DNA from: Falsiphaeobacter marinintestinus
GTDB lineage: Bacteria; Pseudomonadota; Alphaproteobacteria; Rhodobacterales; Rhodobacteraceae
Direction of reading: 5' to 3'
Assembly (NCBI RefSeq): GCF_007923355.1
Contig: NZ_VOGO01000001.1
Location: 682,001-746,000, forward strand
DNA: 64,000 nucleotides
Of the stretch, positions 7,666 through 16,133 are shown piece by piece (the first letter of the stretch is position 1; every line of letters starts with the position of its first letter). The position numbers were made by a program, and so were the translations under genes. The notes beneath the pieces were generated by a model, which was given only the letters and a program-made list of their open reading frames with translations, made no database searches and was not told where the DNA came from.

Positions 7666-9759
7666 ATGCGTGTGATTGCCTCTTTCCTGTGCGGGATTCT
7701 GATGCTCGCCTGCCAGCTTACGGTGGCGGCGGCCGAACAGATGACCACCGAGCAAATGTCAGAATTTGTGATGCCGCCCTTTTCCATCGGTGAACAGCTG
7801 AATGACAAGGGCGTGCACCAACTTCTGAATTCCGGCGGCGCCGAGGCCGGCTATGTCTTTGAAACGCAACCCTTTGCACCGCTGCCAGGCTTTTCCGGCG
7901 CGCCGATCAACGCACTGGTCATCCTTGACCTTGAGGGGCGGTTTCTGGACGTCCGCCTGATCGAACACAACGAACCGATCTTTGTCTCGGGTCTGGGCCA
8001 GGCACCGTTTCACGCCTTCTTCGAACAATACCCCGGCCTCTCGATCTCGGATTCGATTGTTGTCGGCACGCCCTACGGCGGCGGCGGTTCCGGGTCTTCG
8101 CTGGTCTATCTGGATGGGGTAACCAAGGCGACGGCCTCGGTCCGCATTGCTCACGAATCCGTGATGGGCGCGGCCCTCGCGATTGCGCGCGAAAAGATGC
8201 AAGGCATCGCCACTCAGCCCCCGGCCTTCCCCGACCCCGACCATGACGAAACCCTCACCTGGTCCGATCTGATCGATCAGGGCCTGGTCGCCCACAAAGT
8301 CGTCACCAACGCCGAAGTTGACGCGATGTTCGCCGACACCCTGTGGGAGGACGACGACCCCGATGCCAAAGACGACCCCGACGCTCCATATCTTGATCTC
8401 TGGGTCGTCGACCTGGGCCCCAAATCCATCGCCCGGGCCGTCTTGTCTGATGACGGCTATGACGAGTTGCAGGAATTCCTGTCGATTTCGACCACGGACG
8501 AACCGATCCTCGTGGTAGAAACCGCCCGCCACGGGTTGGTCAGCCCCGAATTTGTCCGCAACACTTCGCCCGACTGGCTGTCTGCCGAACAGAACGGCCT
8601 GCCCATTGCCTTGCGCGACAGCGACCTGTTCGTCGAACTGAACGATGCCCTGCCCGACGCCCTGCATGACGGCACCATGCTGATCCTGCGCACAGACCGC
8701 CGCCTTGGCTTTGACCCGGCCAGCGAATGGACCCTCAATGTCGCCGCGATCCGCAAGCACGGCATGTTCCAGCCTGAAGCTGGGTCTGTCACCCTATCGC
8801 TCACCCACCAAACCGATGACCGCTTTTTCGCGCGCCCGGTCGTGGTGAAACCCGTCCCGCCCTGGGTCGACGCGCTGCGCAATCGCCAGACCGACCTGAT
8901 CATTCTTGGCGTCTTCCTGATTGGCCTCACCGGCCTGTTGCTGACCCGGATGAACCCGCTGGCCGACGCCAAAGGCTTCACACCTGTGCGCCTTGCCATT
9001 CTTGCTTTTGTCACCGTCTTCATTGGCTGGTGGGGTCAAGGTCAGCTGTCCATCGTCACCCCTCTGGCCGTTCTGCGCACCGCAATGGATGGCGGCAGCT
9101 TCAGCTTCCTGCTTTACGATCCGTTCTCGCTGATGCTCTGGGGCTTCACGATCGTCGGCTTCGTGCTTTGGGGACGTGGCTATTTCTGCGGCTGGCTCTG
9201 CCCGTTCGGCGCGCTGCAGGAATTCATGCATCACATTGGCCGCAAACTGCGCCTGCCCAAAATCGAACCCTCTCCAGAGTGGGACAAACGCCTCAAGCTG
9301 TTCAAATATGTCCTTCTCGCCGGGCTGGTCGCCACCGTCTTCATCGCCCCCGACCGCGTCGACAAGGCGGCCGAGGTTGAACCCTTCAAAACCGCGATCA
9401 CAACGTTTTTCATCCGCGAATGGTACTATGTCGCCTATGCGGCGGTCTGGCTGGTGATCGGCACCATGACGTTCAAGGGCTTCTGCCGCTATGTCTGCCC
9501 GCTTGGTGCGGTCATGGCCATCGGCGGCCTGGTCCGGGGCCGCGACTGGATCGAACGGCGCGCCGAATGCGGATCGCCCTGCCAGCTCTGCAAGGTCAAA
9601 TGCAACTATGGCGCCATCAAGAAAACCGGTGAAATCCGGTACTCCGAATGCTTCCAATGCCTCGATTGCGTCACCATCCACAATGACACCACCCGCTGCG
9701 TGCCGCTGATCATCGCCGCCCGCAAACGCGGCCAGTCCACATTGGAGGCCGCTGAATGA
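7666..9759 (+). CDS. NosR/NirI-like flavo-iron-sulfur membrane protein
   Basis: A 697-residue membrane electron-transfer protein. A signal peptide (1-23) is followed by a periplasmic FMN-binding domain whose DGVTKATAS motif offers T156 for covalent FMN. A large periplasmic region comes next, then several membrane helices from about residue 415. Two CxxxCP motifs (C508, C607) and two cytoplasmic-type ferredoxin clusters (C635/639/642/646 and C662/665/668/677) complete it. NosR normally supports nitrous oxide reductase, but no nosZ or other denitrification gene is in the window. It lies between the ECF41 factor and a flavin transferase that overlaps its stop by ATGA. A role feeding or draining electrons in alcohol oxidation is inference. 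The ribosome site is weak. Confidence 0.85.
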   Translation: MRVIASFLCGILMLACQLTVAAAEQMTTEQMSEFVMPPFSIGEQLNDKGVHQLLNSGGAEAGYVFETQPFAPLPGFSGAPINALVILDLEGRFLDVRLIEHNEPIFVSGLGQAPFHAFFEQYPGLSISDSIVVGTPYGGGGSGSSLVYLDGVTKATASVRIAHESVMGAALAIAREKMQGIATQPPAFPDPDHDETLTWSDLIDQGLVAHKVVTNAEVDAMFADTLWEDDDPDAKDDPDAPYLDLWVVDLGPKSIARAVLSDDGYDELQEFLSISTTDEPILVVETARHGLVSPEFVRNTSPDWLSAEQNGLPIALRDSDLFVELNDALPDALHDGTMLILRTDRRLGFDPASEWTLNVAAIRKHGMFQPEAGSVTLSLTHQTDDRFFARPVVVKPVPPWVDALRNRQTDLIILGVFLIGLTGLLLTRMNPLADAKGFTPVRLAILAFVTVFIGWWGQGQLSIVTPLAVLRTAMDGGSFSFLLYDPFSLMLWGFTIVGFVLWGRGYFCGWLCPFGALQEFMHHIGRKLRLPKIEPSPEWDKRLKLFKYVLLAGLVATVFIAPDRVDKAAEVEPFKTAITTFFIREWYYVAYAAVWLVIGTMTFKGFCRYVCPLGAVMAIGGLVRGRDWIERRAECGSPCQLCKVKCNYGAIKKTGEIRYSECFQCLDCVTIHNDTTRCVPLIIAARKRGQSTLEAAE

Positions 9760-10649
9760 GCCTGACCCGCCGCCGCTTCCTGACGCTCACCGCCGCCGCC
9801 GTGCTGGCCACGCCGGCCCGCGCCGAACCAATACGCTGGCAGGGCTATGCGATGGGGGCCGACTGCACGCTGACCCTGCACGCCCCACCCAAGCAGGCCG
9901 ACGTCGCGATTCGCGCAATCCGCGACCTGCTCAGCGACATCGAACACCGTTTCAGCCTGTACGATGCGGCGTCTGAACTCTCGCGCCTGAACCAAAGCGG
10001 CGCCCTGACACCCCCCTCCCCCGACATGGCCAAGCTCCTGACCCTCGCAGGGCAGGTCCATACAGCCACCCAAGGCCGGTTCGACCCCACCGTCCAGCCG
10101 CTCTGGCACGCGTTGGCAACTGGGCACGATGCCACCAAAGCCCGCAAAGCCGTCGGCTGGACCCGGGTGCAAATTACGCCCGACCGGATCGCGCTCGGCC
10201 CCGGTCAGGCCCTCACCCTGAATGGCATCGCCCAGGGCTATGCCACAGATCTGGCCACCGACCGTCTGCACCAGCTCGGCCTGACTCGCGTCCTGATCAA
10301 CCTTGGCGAATTCTCGGCCCTCGGCGGCCCGTTCCAGCTCGGCCTGTCCGATCCCGCGCGCGGCCTCTTTGCCACCCGCCCGCTGACCAATAGCGCCATC
10401 GCCACCTCCAGCCCCGGCGCGCTGCACCTCAGCGACACTGACAGCCATATCCTTGACCCGCTGGGTCATGGGGCGCTCTGGTCAACCATCACCGTCGAAG
10501 CAACCAGCGCCGCCCTTGCCGACGCGGCCTCCACCGCGTTTTGCCTGATGAGCAAACCTCAGATTGAAACCGCGATGCACGCCCTGCCCGGCCTCACCCG
10601 CGTCACTGGCCTGCCAAAACAGGGCCCGGCCCAGATCTTCACGATCTGA
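9756..10649 (+). CDS. apbE: FAD:protein FMN transferase, ApbE family
   Basis: Attaches FMN covalently to Thr or Ser of target flavoproteins in the periplasm. The 297-residue protein has a Tat-like signal (TRRRFLTLTAAAVLATPARA) and ApbE motifs NGIAQGYATD, HILDPLG and ADAASTAF. The usual Gly-Gly-Asp/Glu turn is Leu-Gly-Glu here (INLGEFSALG), a small deviation. Overlap with the NosR-like gene makes T156 of that protein the obvious substrate. It ends the operon that begins at 5817. Confidence 0.92.
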   Translation: MSLTRRRFLTLTAAAVLATPARAEPIRWQGYAMGADCTLTLHAPPKQADVAIRAIRDLLSDIEHRFSLYDAASELSRLNQSGALTPPSPDMAKLLTLAGQVHTATQGRFDPTVQPLWHALATGHDATKARKAVGWTRVQITPDRIALGPGQALTLNGIAQGYATDLATDRLHQLGLTRVLINLGEFSALGGPFQLGLSDPARGLFATRPLTNSAIATSSPGALHLSDTDSHILDPLGHGALWSTITVEATSAALADAASTAFCLMSKPQIETAMHALPGLTRVTGLPKQGPAQIFTI

Positions 10650-10710
10650 CGTCCCTCATTCTTCTCTTTGACAAATACTCAAAACTCCGACCGCGCACCC
10701 AGGCACAGGT

Positions 10711-11613
10711 CTATCGCAGCTCAGGTGCCCGGTAACTCAGCCCATGGCTGTCAAAAATCGCCTCGATCCGCCCATCCTGCACAGCCGCAAAGATCGCGTC
10801 TTCCACCGAATACGCCAAAGGCCGATAGGCAAAATGCACCGCAGTCCCGACCGTCCATGACCCGACCGAAAAGCCCGGCAACGGCGGCGTATGCACGCCC
10901 ACCCCATCGACCAGCCCGAATTCCAGTTGTGCCAATGGCCCCATTGCCGCCATGGTCTCGCCCGCCGCCAATCGGGCCATCGCCTCGCCGGTTGTCGAAA
11001 ACCGGCTTACGTTGCCCCGCAGCTGACCGCCGGGAAACGACGACAAGTAAAAATCGGCAATCGAATCATTCTCGACGCCCACCGTGTCGAACCGAAAATA
11101 GGCCGGCACCGGCTTATCCTCCGGATACGCAGCCTCGTCATAAGCGATGGCAATTTCTTCAACGTGATAGGTACCGGTGAACACGACCTGCTCAACCCGA
11201 CAGGCATATTCGCTGTCATAGGGCACATGCAGCAGCACATTCGCCACCGCCCCGCCCACCACCGGACCTTTCCAGATCCAGTTGCGCAGATCCGCATCCA
11301 GATTTTCGCCGGGCGTGACCAGCTTGAACCGCGCCTCGACCCCCAGATCCTCGGCAATCAGCCGCCCGATCTCGATATCGACACCTTTGACCTTGCCGCC
11401 CTCCTCCCAAGACCAGGGCGCAAAATCCTCATAGGCCGCAAAGGTCATGAACCCCTGCTCCTGAATCGTATCCAGATCCTGACCAACGACATCGCGTCCG
11501 GCATTCTGAGGTTTTGGCTGGGGCACATGATCGGCGCAGCGCGCCAGTGCGGGTGCTGATAACAAACACGCCGCAGCGAGGGAGAAGACAAATCTGGCCT
11601 GATTTCCGATCAT
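10711..11613 (-). CDS. XoxJ/MxaJ-like periplasmic protein of quinoprotein dehydrogenase
   Basis: A 300-residue exported protein with a signal peptide (ending near ALARCADHVPQ) and the fold of bacterial solute-binding protein family 3. Such proteins accompany quinoprotein dehydrogenases (MxaJ/XoxJ) and are thought to help activate or mature the enzyme rather than to serve ABC transport; no permease lies nearby. The start at 11613 was chosen because the longer frame (11655) would overlap the upstream cytochrome gene and lacks a signal peptide at its N-terminus. It lies 19 bp downstream of the cytochrome c gene, as in xoxGJ pairs. Confidence 0.8.
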   Translation of the reverse strand: MIGNQARFVFSLAAACLLSAPALARCADHVPQPKPQNAGRDVVGQDLDTIQEQGFMTFAAYEDFAPWSWEEGGKVKGVDIEIGRLIAEDLGVEARFKLVTPGENLDADLRNWIWKGPVVGGAVANVLLHVPYDSEYACRVEQVVFTGTYHVEEIAIAYDEAAYPEDKPVPAYFRFDTVGVENDSIADFYLSSFPGGQLRGNVSRFSTTGEAMARLAAGETMAAMGPLAQLEFGLVDGVGVHTPPLPGFSVGSWTVGTAVHFAYRPLAYSVEDAIFAAVQDGRIEAIFDSHGLSYRAPELR

Positions 11614-11632
11614 GTGCCCCGGGTCCGCAGCT

Positions 11633-12310
11633 TCAGTGCGCCGCAGACAAACCAACGGTCAGCGCTTCGGCCGCCCCGTTGAAATCTGGCGTCTCACCTT
11701 CGATCAGGTTTGCCGCCCGGAATGCAACGCTGTCCGCCACGGGGGCGCCCGATCCGGTCTCGACCGCCTCGGCAACGCCGCGCAATTCGGCCAGCAAGGC
11801 CGCCGTGTCGCCATCCGCGCCGCCCGCCATCGCCTGCAACTGATCCCGGATCTCCAGCAGACGCGGCGTGGCATCGTCCAGCGCGCCGTCATCGGGGCGG
11901 GTTTCGATATAGGTCCGGATCGCCCAGGCGGCTTTCTGGCCCAGCAATTCGCCAAAGGCGGGCATCTTGGTGATGCCGTTCTGGGTATACCCCAGTTCAA
12001 ACCGTTCCACATACCACTCGTCGCCATATTCTTCGGCTTCAAGGTATCGCAGATCCGGCGCAAGCCCGCCCGACACAACGCCCAATCCGTGGCAGCGTGC
12101 GCAATTCTGGTTGTACCCGCTGTCACCGATCTCGATGGCAGCTTTCCAGACATCCTCACCGGCATCGCGATAAGGGTTTTCCGTCAACCATTCTTCCCCC
12201 ACATCGGGCAAAACGTCGGTATCGACGGGCTGTGGCGCAACGTCTCCGTGCGCCTGAACGAAAGTCGCTGCGGCGATCAGGCCCAGCGTGGCCAGAGGCA
12301 ATCTGAACAT
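11633..12310 (-). CDS. PedF-type cytochrome c with C-terminal extension
   Basis: A 225-residue periplasmic monohaem cytochrome and probable electron acceptor of the alcohol dehydrogenase. The signal peptide is cleaved near AHGDVAPQPVDT, the N-terminal signature of cytochrome c-550 PedF. CARCH (C70, C73, H74) binds haem, and M116 in GITKMPAFGE is the likely axial ligand. After about residue 135 a helical, Ala/Glu-rich extension of about 90 residues without Cys is present, longer than I expect for PedF. It is divergent from the substrate-binding gene at 12488 and followed by the XoxJ-like gene. Confidence 0.88.
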   Translation of the reverse strand: MFRLPLATLGLIAAATFVQAHGDVAPQPVDTDVLPDVGEEWLTENPYRDAGEDVWKAAIEIGDSGYNQNCARCHGLGVVSGGLAPDLRYLEAEEYGDEWYVERFELGYTQNGITKMPAFGELLGQKAAWAIRTYIETRPDDGALDDATPRLLEIRDQLQAMAGGADGDTAALLAELRGVAEAVETGSGAPVADSVAFRAANLIEGETPDFNGAAEALTVGLSAAH

Positions 12311-12404
12311 GGCGTGTCCTCCATTTACCAGTGTTTCGGCGTTCTAGCCCGCCCTCGGGGTCTGATGATACGCGACTTTGGTTCAACTTCGACCCCACTC
12401 AGGG

Positions 12405-12410
12405 TACGAC
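12405..12410 (+). promoter_or_regulatory. TACGAC element between cytochrome and PQQ binding-protein genes
   Basis: GGGTACGACATTGG lies in the divergent gap 12311-12487, 83 bp before the start chosen at 12488. The same gap holds CTTTGGTTCAA (12377-12387), repeated at about 16704-16714 upstream of the alcohol dehydrogenase. Confidence 0.45.
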
Positions 12411-12487
12411 ATTGGTACAATAGAAGGTGATTCCGACCTCCCTTTAAGGTTCAGGACCGGAACCGCATTTGATGGGAGGGGATGACC

Positions 12488-13651
12488 ATGCGACAGATCT
12501 GGCAGATCTTTCTGGCCGTGCTGCTGGGCGCCCAGACGGCCGTTGCCGATATCGACGTTCCGATCATCTACCTCAAACAGGATCAGGACCGCCCGCCGAT
12601 CCTCTCCAACCTCGACACGATCCCCGATAACCTCGGCATCGCCGGGGCGCAGCTTGGCCTTGCCGGCAACCTGACCACGGGCGGCTTTCTGGGCCACAGC
12701 TACACGCTCGATATCCGAACAGTCCCGATCGGCGGAGATCTGGTCGCCGCCGCCATCCAGGCCCTGTCTGACAGCCCGCTGCTGATTCTCGACACCCCCG
12801 CCGCCGACCTGCTGACCATCGCCGATCTGGCGCAAGCCAAAGACGCCCTGCTGTTCAACGTCGCCGCGCCCGCGCAAGCCCTGCGAAACACCGACTGTCG
12901 CGCCAATCTTCTGCATACCCTGCCCTCGCTCACCATGCGCGCCGATGCGCTGATGCAATTCATCCGCTTCAAACGCTGGGACAGCCTTGCGATGGTGACC
13001 GGTGCCCATCCCGGCGACATCGCTTTTGCAGAGGCCCTCAGATCCAGCGCCACCAAGTTCGGCCTCAAGATCGCAACCGAAAAATCCTGGATCTTCGACG
13101 CCGATATGCGCCGCAACGCCGCGCAAGAGGTCCCGCTGTTCACCCAGGATCTCGGCAAATACGACCTGCTGCTGATCGCCGACGAACTGCATGATTTCGG
13201 CCGCTACATCGCCTATAACACCTGGACCCCGCGCCCGGTTGCAGGCTCCGAAGGGCTGGTGCCCACCGCCTGGGCCCCCGTTGTCGAACAATGGGGCGCG
13301 GCGCAATTGCAGTCACGCTTTCACGACCAGTCAAACCGCACAATGCACGCCACCGACTATGCCGCATGGGCCGCCATCCGCACGCTGGGCGAGGCCGTGA
13401 CCCGCACCAGCACCGCCGATCCGGTCACCCTGCGCAGCTTCATCCTGTCGGATAAATTCGAACTCGCCGGCTTCAAGGGCCGCCCGCTCAGCTACCGCAC
13501 CTGGAACGGCCAGATGCGCCAGCCGATCCCGCTGGTCACCGCCCGCGCGCTGGTCGCACAAGCGCCGTTGCCCGGCTACCTGCACCAACGCACCGAACTC
13601 GACACGCTGGGCCTTGATGCCCCAGAAAGCGGATGCACCGCCTTCCAATGA
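12488..13651 (+). CDS. PQQ-system ABC-type substrate-binding protein
   Basis: A 387-residue exported protein resembling the substrate-binding component recurrently linked to PQQ-dependent alcohol dehydrogenases (ADIDVPIIYLKQDQDRPP...). The fold is Leu/Ile/Val-binding-protein-like. The start at 12488 places GGGAGGGG seven bases upstream; an ATG at 12482 touches that ribosome site and is less likely. No ATPase or permease gene follows, although such sets normally include them. The next gene is the associated beta-propeller, so the binding protein may act without transport here. Confidence 0.82.
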   Translation: MRQIWQIFLAVLLGAQTAVADIDVPIIYLKQDQDRPPILSNLDTIPDNLGIAGAQLGLAGNLTTGGFLGHSYTLDIRTVPIGGDLVAAAIQALSDSPLLILDTPAADLLTIADLAQAKDALLFNVAAPAQALRNTDCRANLLHTLPSLTMRADALMQFIRFKRWDSLAMVTGAHPGDIAFAEALRSSATKFGLKIATEKSWIFDADMRRNAAQEVPLFTQDLGKYDLLLIADELHDFGRYIAYNTWTPRPVAGSEGLVPTAWAPVVEQWGAAQLQSRFHDQSNRTMHATDYAAWAAIRTLGEAVTRTSTADPVTLRSFILSDKFELAGFKGRPLSYRTWNGQMRQPIPLVTARALVAQAPLPGYLHQRTELDTLGLDAPESGCTAFQ

Positions 13652-13665
13652 CACCGCCCTTGTTT

Positions 13666-13720
13666 CCTCTTGCGAAAAATATCCTCGGGGGGTCCGGGGG
13701 GCAGACAGCCCCCCGGCCTT
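13666..13720. repeat. C/G-rich intergenic repeat with 9-bp hairpin
   Basis: CCGGGGGGC (13694-13702) pairs perfectly with GCCCCCCGG (13708-13716) across a five-base loop. The preceding A/T-rich lead-in (TTTCCTCTTGCGAAAAATAT) followed by a C/G block resembles a repeat I recall from many Rhodobacteraceae intergenic spaces. It separates two genes that otherwise look like one operon and may attenuate transcription. Confidence 0.55.
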
Positions 13721-13746
13721 GCCGCGCAGCCCTACGGAGCCTTGCC

Positions 13747-14700
13747 ATGAAACCGCTTGCCACAGCCCTCATTCTGCTCGCCTCGCCGCTCACCGCGGCC
13801 GAGATCTGGGTGACCAATGAAAAAGATGACACCATCAGCGTGATCGACATCGACACGCTCGACGTCACCCGCACTATCCCGACCGGCGAACGCCCGCGCG
13901 GCATCACCTTCTCCAAGGATTTTTCCCGCGTCTACATCTGCGCCTCGAACAGCGACACGGTGCAGGTCATGGATCCGGAAACCGGCAAGATCCTGCACGA
14001 CCTGCCGTCGGGCGAAGACCCCGAACAGTTCGTTCTGCACCCCAATGACCGCCACCTCTACATCGCCAACGAAGACGATGCTGTCACCACCGTGGTCGAT
14101 ACCGAAACCCGCAAGGTGATCGCGCAGATCAATGTCGGCATCGAACCCGAAGGCATGGCCGTCAGCCCCGATGGCAAGATCGCCATCACCACGTCCGAAA
14201 CCACCAACATGGCGCATTGGATCGACACGGACACCCGCCAGATCGTCGCCAACACGCTGGTCGATGCCCGTCCCCGTCATGCCGAATTCACCGCCAACGG
14301 ATCCGAACTTTGGGTCAGCTCCGAAATCGGCGGCACCATCACCGTCTTCGATGTCGCGACCCATGCCGAAAAAGCCAAGCTCGACTTCGCCGTCAAGGGC
14401 GTCCACCCTGATCGCGTGCAACCCGTCGGCTTCGAATTCACCGAAGACGAAAAAACCGCATTCGTCGCACTTGGCCCCTCGAACCACGTCGCCGTGGTCA
14501 ACGCCGAAACCTACGAAGTCGAAGACTACATTCTCGTCGGCCGCCGCGTCTGGCACATGGCCTTCTCCCCCGACAAGTCGCTGCTGTTCACCACCAACGG
14601 TGTGTCCGGTGACGTGACCGTGATCGACGTCGCAAAACGGGAAGCAATCAAAACCATAAAAGTTGGCCGCTTCCCCTGGGGCGCCGCCTTTCGCCCCTGA
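13747..14700 (+). CDS. PQQ-associated YVTN beta-propeller protein
   Basis: A 317-residue exported seven-bladed beta-propeller built of YVTN-type repeats (IWVTNEKDDTISVIDID, VYICASNSDTVQVMDPE, LYIANEDDAVTTVVDTE, LFTTNGVSGDVTVIDV). The signal peptide is cleaved after PLTAA. This protein type recurs in PQQ-dependent alcohol catabolism clusters, and its molecular function is not established. The ATG at 13747 has GGAG upstream; the longer frame from 13633 runs through the preceding gene and the repeat. Confidence 0.88.
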   Translation: MKPLATALILLASPLTAAEIWVTNEKDDTISVIDIDTLDVTRTIPTGERPRGITFSKDFSRVYICASNSDTVQVMDPETGKILHDLPSGEDPEQFVLHPNDRHLYIANEDDAVTTVVDTETRKVIAQINVGIEPEGMAVSPDGKIAITTSETTNMAHWIDTDTRQIVANTLVDARPRHAEFTANGSELWVSSEIGGTITVFDVATHAEKAKLDFAVKGVHPDRVQPVGFEFTEDEKTAFVALGPSNHVAVVNAETYEVEDYILVGRRVWHMAFSPDKSLLFTTNGVSGDVTVIDVAKREAIKTIKVGRFPWGAAFRP

Positions 14701-14910
14701 TTATTTTGGTACAAAACGAACAAGCCTCCTCTGAGGCGATGTACAAAACGGTCATTCGGGCCACCGCGTAGGCTGTCGTCGCCCCCCTCGCGCTCTGAGC
14801 GACGACACCCGAATGCCCCTTGCAGACGCTCTACCTAAGCTGAAATCCGGCAGTCCATACGGGCCCGGATTTACTGCATGGCATTATACGTCGCAAAGGG
14901 TGACCTTTAT

Positions 14911-14916
14911 TACGAC
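14911..14916 (+). promoter_or_regulatory. TACGAC element upstream of Sel1 gene
   Basis: TGACCTTTATTACGACCATT, with the core 63 bp before the start at 14979. The 278-bp gap (14701-14978) also holds a direct repeat GTACAAAACG (14709 and 14741) and a 9-bp hairpin (14774-14782 with 14799-14807). The hairpin could terminate the preceding operon. Confidence 0.5.
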
Positions 14917-14978
14917 CATTCCACCAGTGATCCAAACCGACATGACTGATAGGATTGCGCGTCAGGAGGACAGGACAC

Positions 14979-15521
14979 ATGCTCAGATTCACCGTTCTAC
15001 TCAGCTGCCTGATCGCAAGTTCCGCTTTGGCCGACGAAGACGACGATGACTTTGGCACGCTGAACCCCGATGAGATGAGCCTTGGCCGCGTGATGGAAAA
15101 CATCCGTCGCGGTCAGACCGACATGTCGTCCTGTGCTGCCGGATACCTCATCACCAAAAGCGGACGGCACGGTCTGGCGCGTGAAGTGTTCGAAACCTGC
15201 GCCAATGACGGGTATTCCGGGGCGATGACCTGGATGAGTCAGCTTGATAACAACGGGTTGGGTGGCGAATACGATCCCGATGCGGCCGCCAACTGGGATC
15301 GCCGCGCGGCGGAAGCAGGTGATCCGGTTGGCAAGTTCAACTATGGGATTGACCTCATGCGCGGGCATGGAGTGGCCCAGGATGAGGCGCGCGGTCGGGC
15401 ACTTGTTGACGAAGCAGCCGCCCACGGGTTGGTGATCGCACGCCGCTTGCAAGCCGCCGGATATGACCTGGATGAGGTCACGCCGGATGCCGATAACTGG
15501 AAATACGCCCCGTTGTTCTGA
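14979..15521 (+). CDS. Exported Sel1-repeat protein
   Basis: A 180-residue periplasmic protein with a signal peptide (MLRFTVLLSCLIASSALA) and TPR-like Sel1 repeats (AGYLITKSGRHGLAREVFETC, AANWDRRAAEAGDPVGKFNYG, ARGRALVDEAAAHG). Sel1 repeats mediate protein contacts; no enzymatic role is visible. GTCAGGAGGACAGG precedes the ATG at 14979 and is better placed than the alternative at 14955. Between the beta-propeller and the second cytochrome it is probably an accessory or scaffold for the quinoprotein system. Confidence 0.8.
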   Translation: MLRFTVLLSCLIASSALADEDDDDFGTLNPDEMSLGRVMENIRRGQTDMSSCAAGYLITKSGRHGLAREVFETCANDGYSGAMTWMSQLDNNGLGGEYDPDAAANWDRRAAEAGDPVGKFNYGIDLMRGHGVAQDEARGRALVDEAAAHGLVIARRLQAAGYDLDEVTPDADNWKYAPLF

Positions 15522-15559
15522 GCGCGCCCAGACCAAACCGACCAGAAAACCACCAGAAT

Positions 15560-15565
15560 TACGAC
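15560..15565 (+). promoter_or_regulatory. TACGAC element upstream of cytochrome c gene
   Basis: CAGAATTACGACTAAAGG, with the core 96 bp before the start at 15661. It is one of six such sites in the island. Confidence 0.45.
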
Positions 15566-15593
15566 TAAAGGACAAGCTAAGTCGGGTGTTTTC

Positions 15594-15607
15594 TTGATCC
15601 GGGTCAA
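15594..15607. promoter_or_regulatory. Crp/Fnr-type box upstream of cytochrome c gene
   Basis: TTGATCCGGGTCAA is one base off the FNR consensus TTGAT-N4-ATCAA and is nearly symmetric. It is centred about 60 bp before the start codon. Redox control of this cytochrome is a possibility, not shown. Confidence 0.4.
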
Positions 15608-15660
15608 ACCCCCTGCACCTGTACGCCCTAAAATGGGGGCGAACCAGTCAGGAGGACATC

Positions 15661-16077
15661 ATGCGAAAGTTCATCCCCATCCTGAGCGTCGCGTTGGGCG
15701 CTTTGACCATGCCCGCCGTTGCCAGCGAAGCCACATTCGACAAGATCAAGATCCAAGCCGGAAGCCAGCTTTTTGAAGCTGAGTGTCGGCGCTGCCACGC
15801 CACCGATGCTGATCACGACAGCTATGGTCCGCCGCTGGAAAACATTGTTGGCCGCGCTGCTGGCAGCTATCCCGACTACGACTATTCGGTTGCGCTGGAA
15901 GCCTCGGGGATCGTCTGGACACCCGCCGCTTTGAGGGCCTGGATCGAAGACAATGCTGGTTTCATGCCCGGCACCAAGATGCGTCATGTCGGCATTACGG
16001 ATCCGACGGTACAGGATTTCATTATCTCGTATCTGACGGCAATCACTACGCGCGACGGGGCGGCAATCTCTGACTAA
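15661..16077 (+). CDS. Periplasmic c-type cytochrome
   Basis: A 138-residue class I cytochrome c. The signal peptide ends near AVASEA, haem is bound by CRRCH (C42, C45, H46), and M107 in PGTKMRHVG is the likely axial ligand, in the cytochrome c2/c-550 style. The ribosome site GTCAGGAGG lies just upstream. Placed between the Sel1 and alcohol dehydrogenase genes, it may be a second electron acceptor for the quinoprotein or carry electrons on to the aa3 oxidase. Two cytochromes in one island suggest either a relay or use with different enzymes. Confidence 0.9.
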   Translation: MRKFIPILSVALGALTMPAVASEATFDKIKIQAGSQLFEAECRRCHATDADHDSYGPPLENIVGRAAGSYPDYDYSVALEASGIVWTPAALRAWIEDNAGFMPGTKMRHVGITDPTVQDFIISYLTAITTRDGAAISD

Positions 16078-16133
16078 CGACCCTGCCGGAAGCCGCTGAT
16101 AACGCTACGATTATCCGGCCTTGCCGACTGTCA

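Noticed and set aside
7666-9759. Calling this gene nosR and inferring denitrification
   Set aside because: No nosZ, nosDFY, nir or nor genes are in the window, and the context is PQQ/alcohol oxidation. Only a NosR/NirI-like label is justified.
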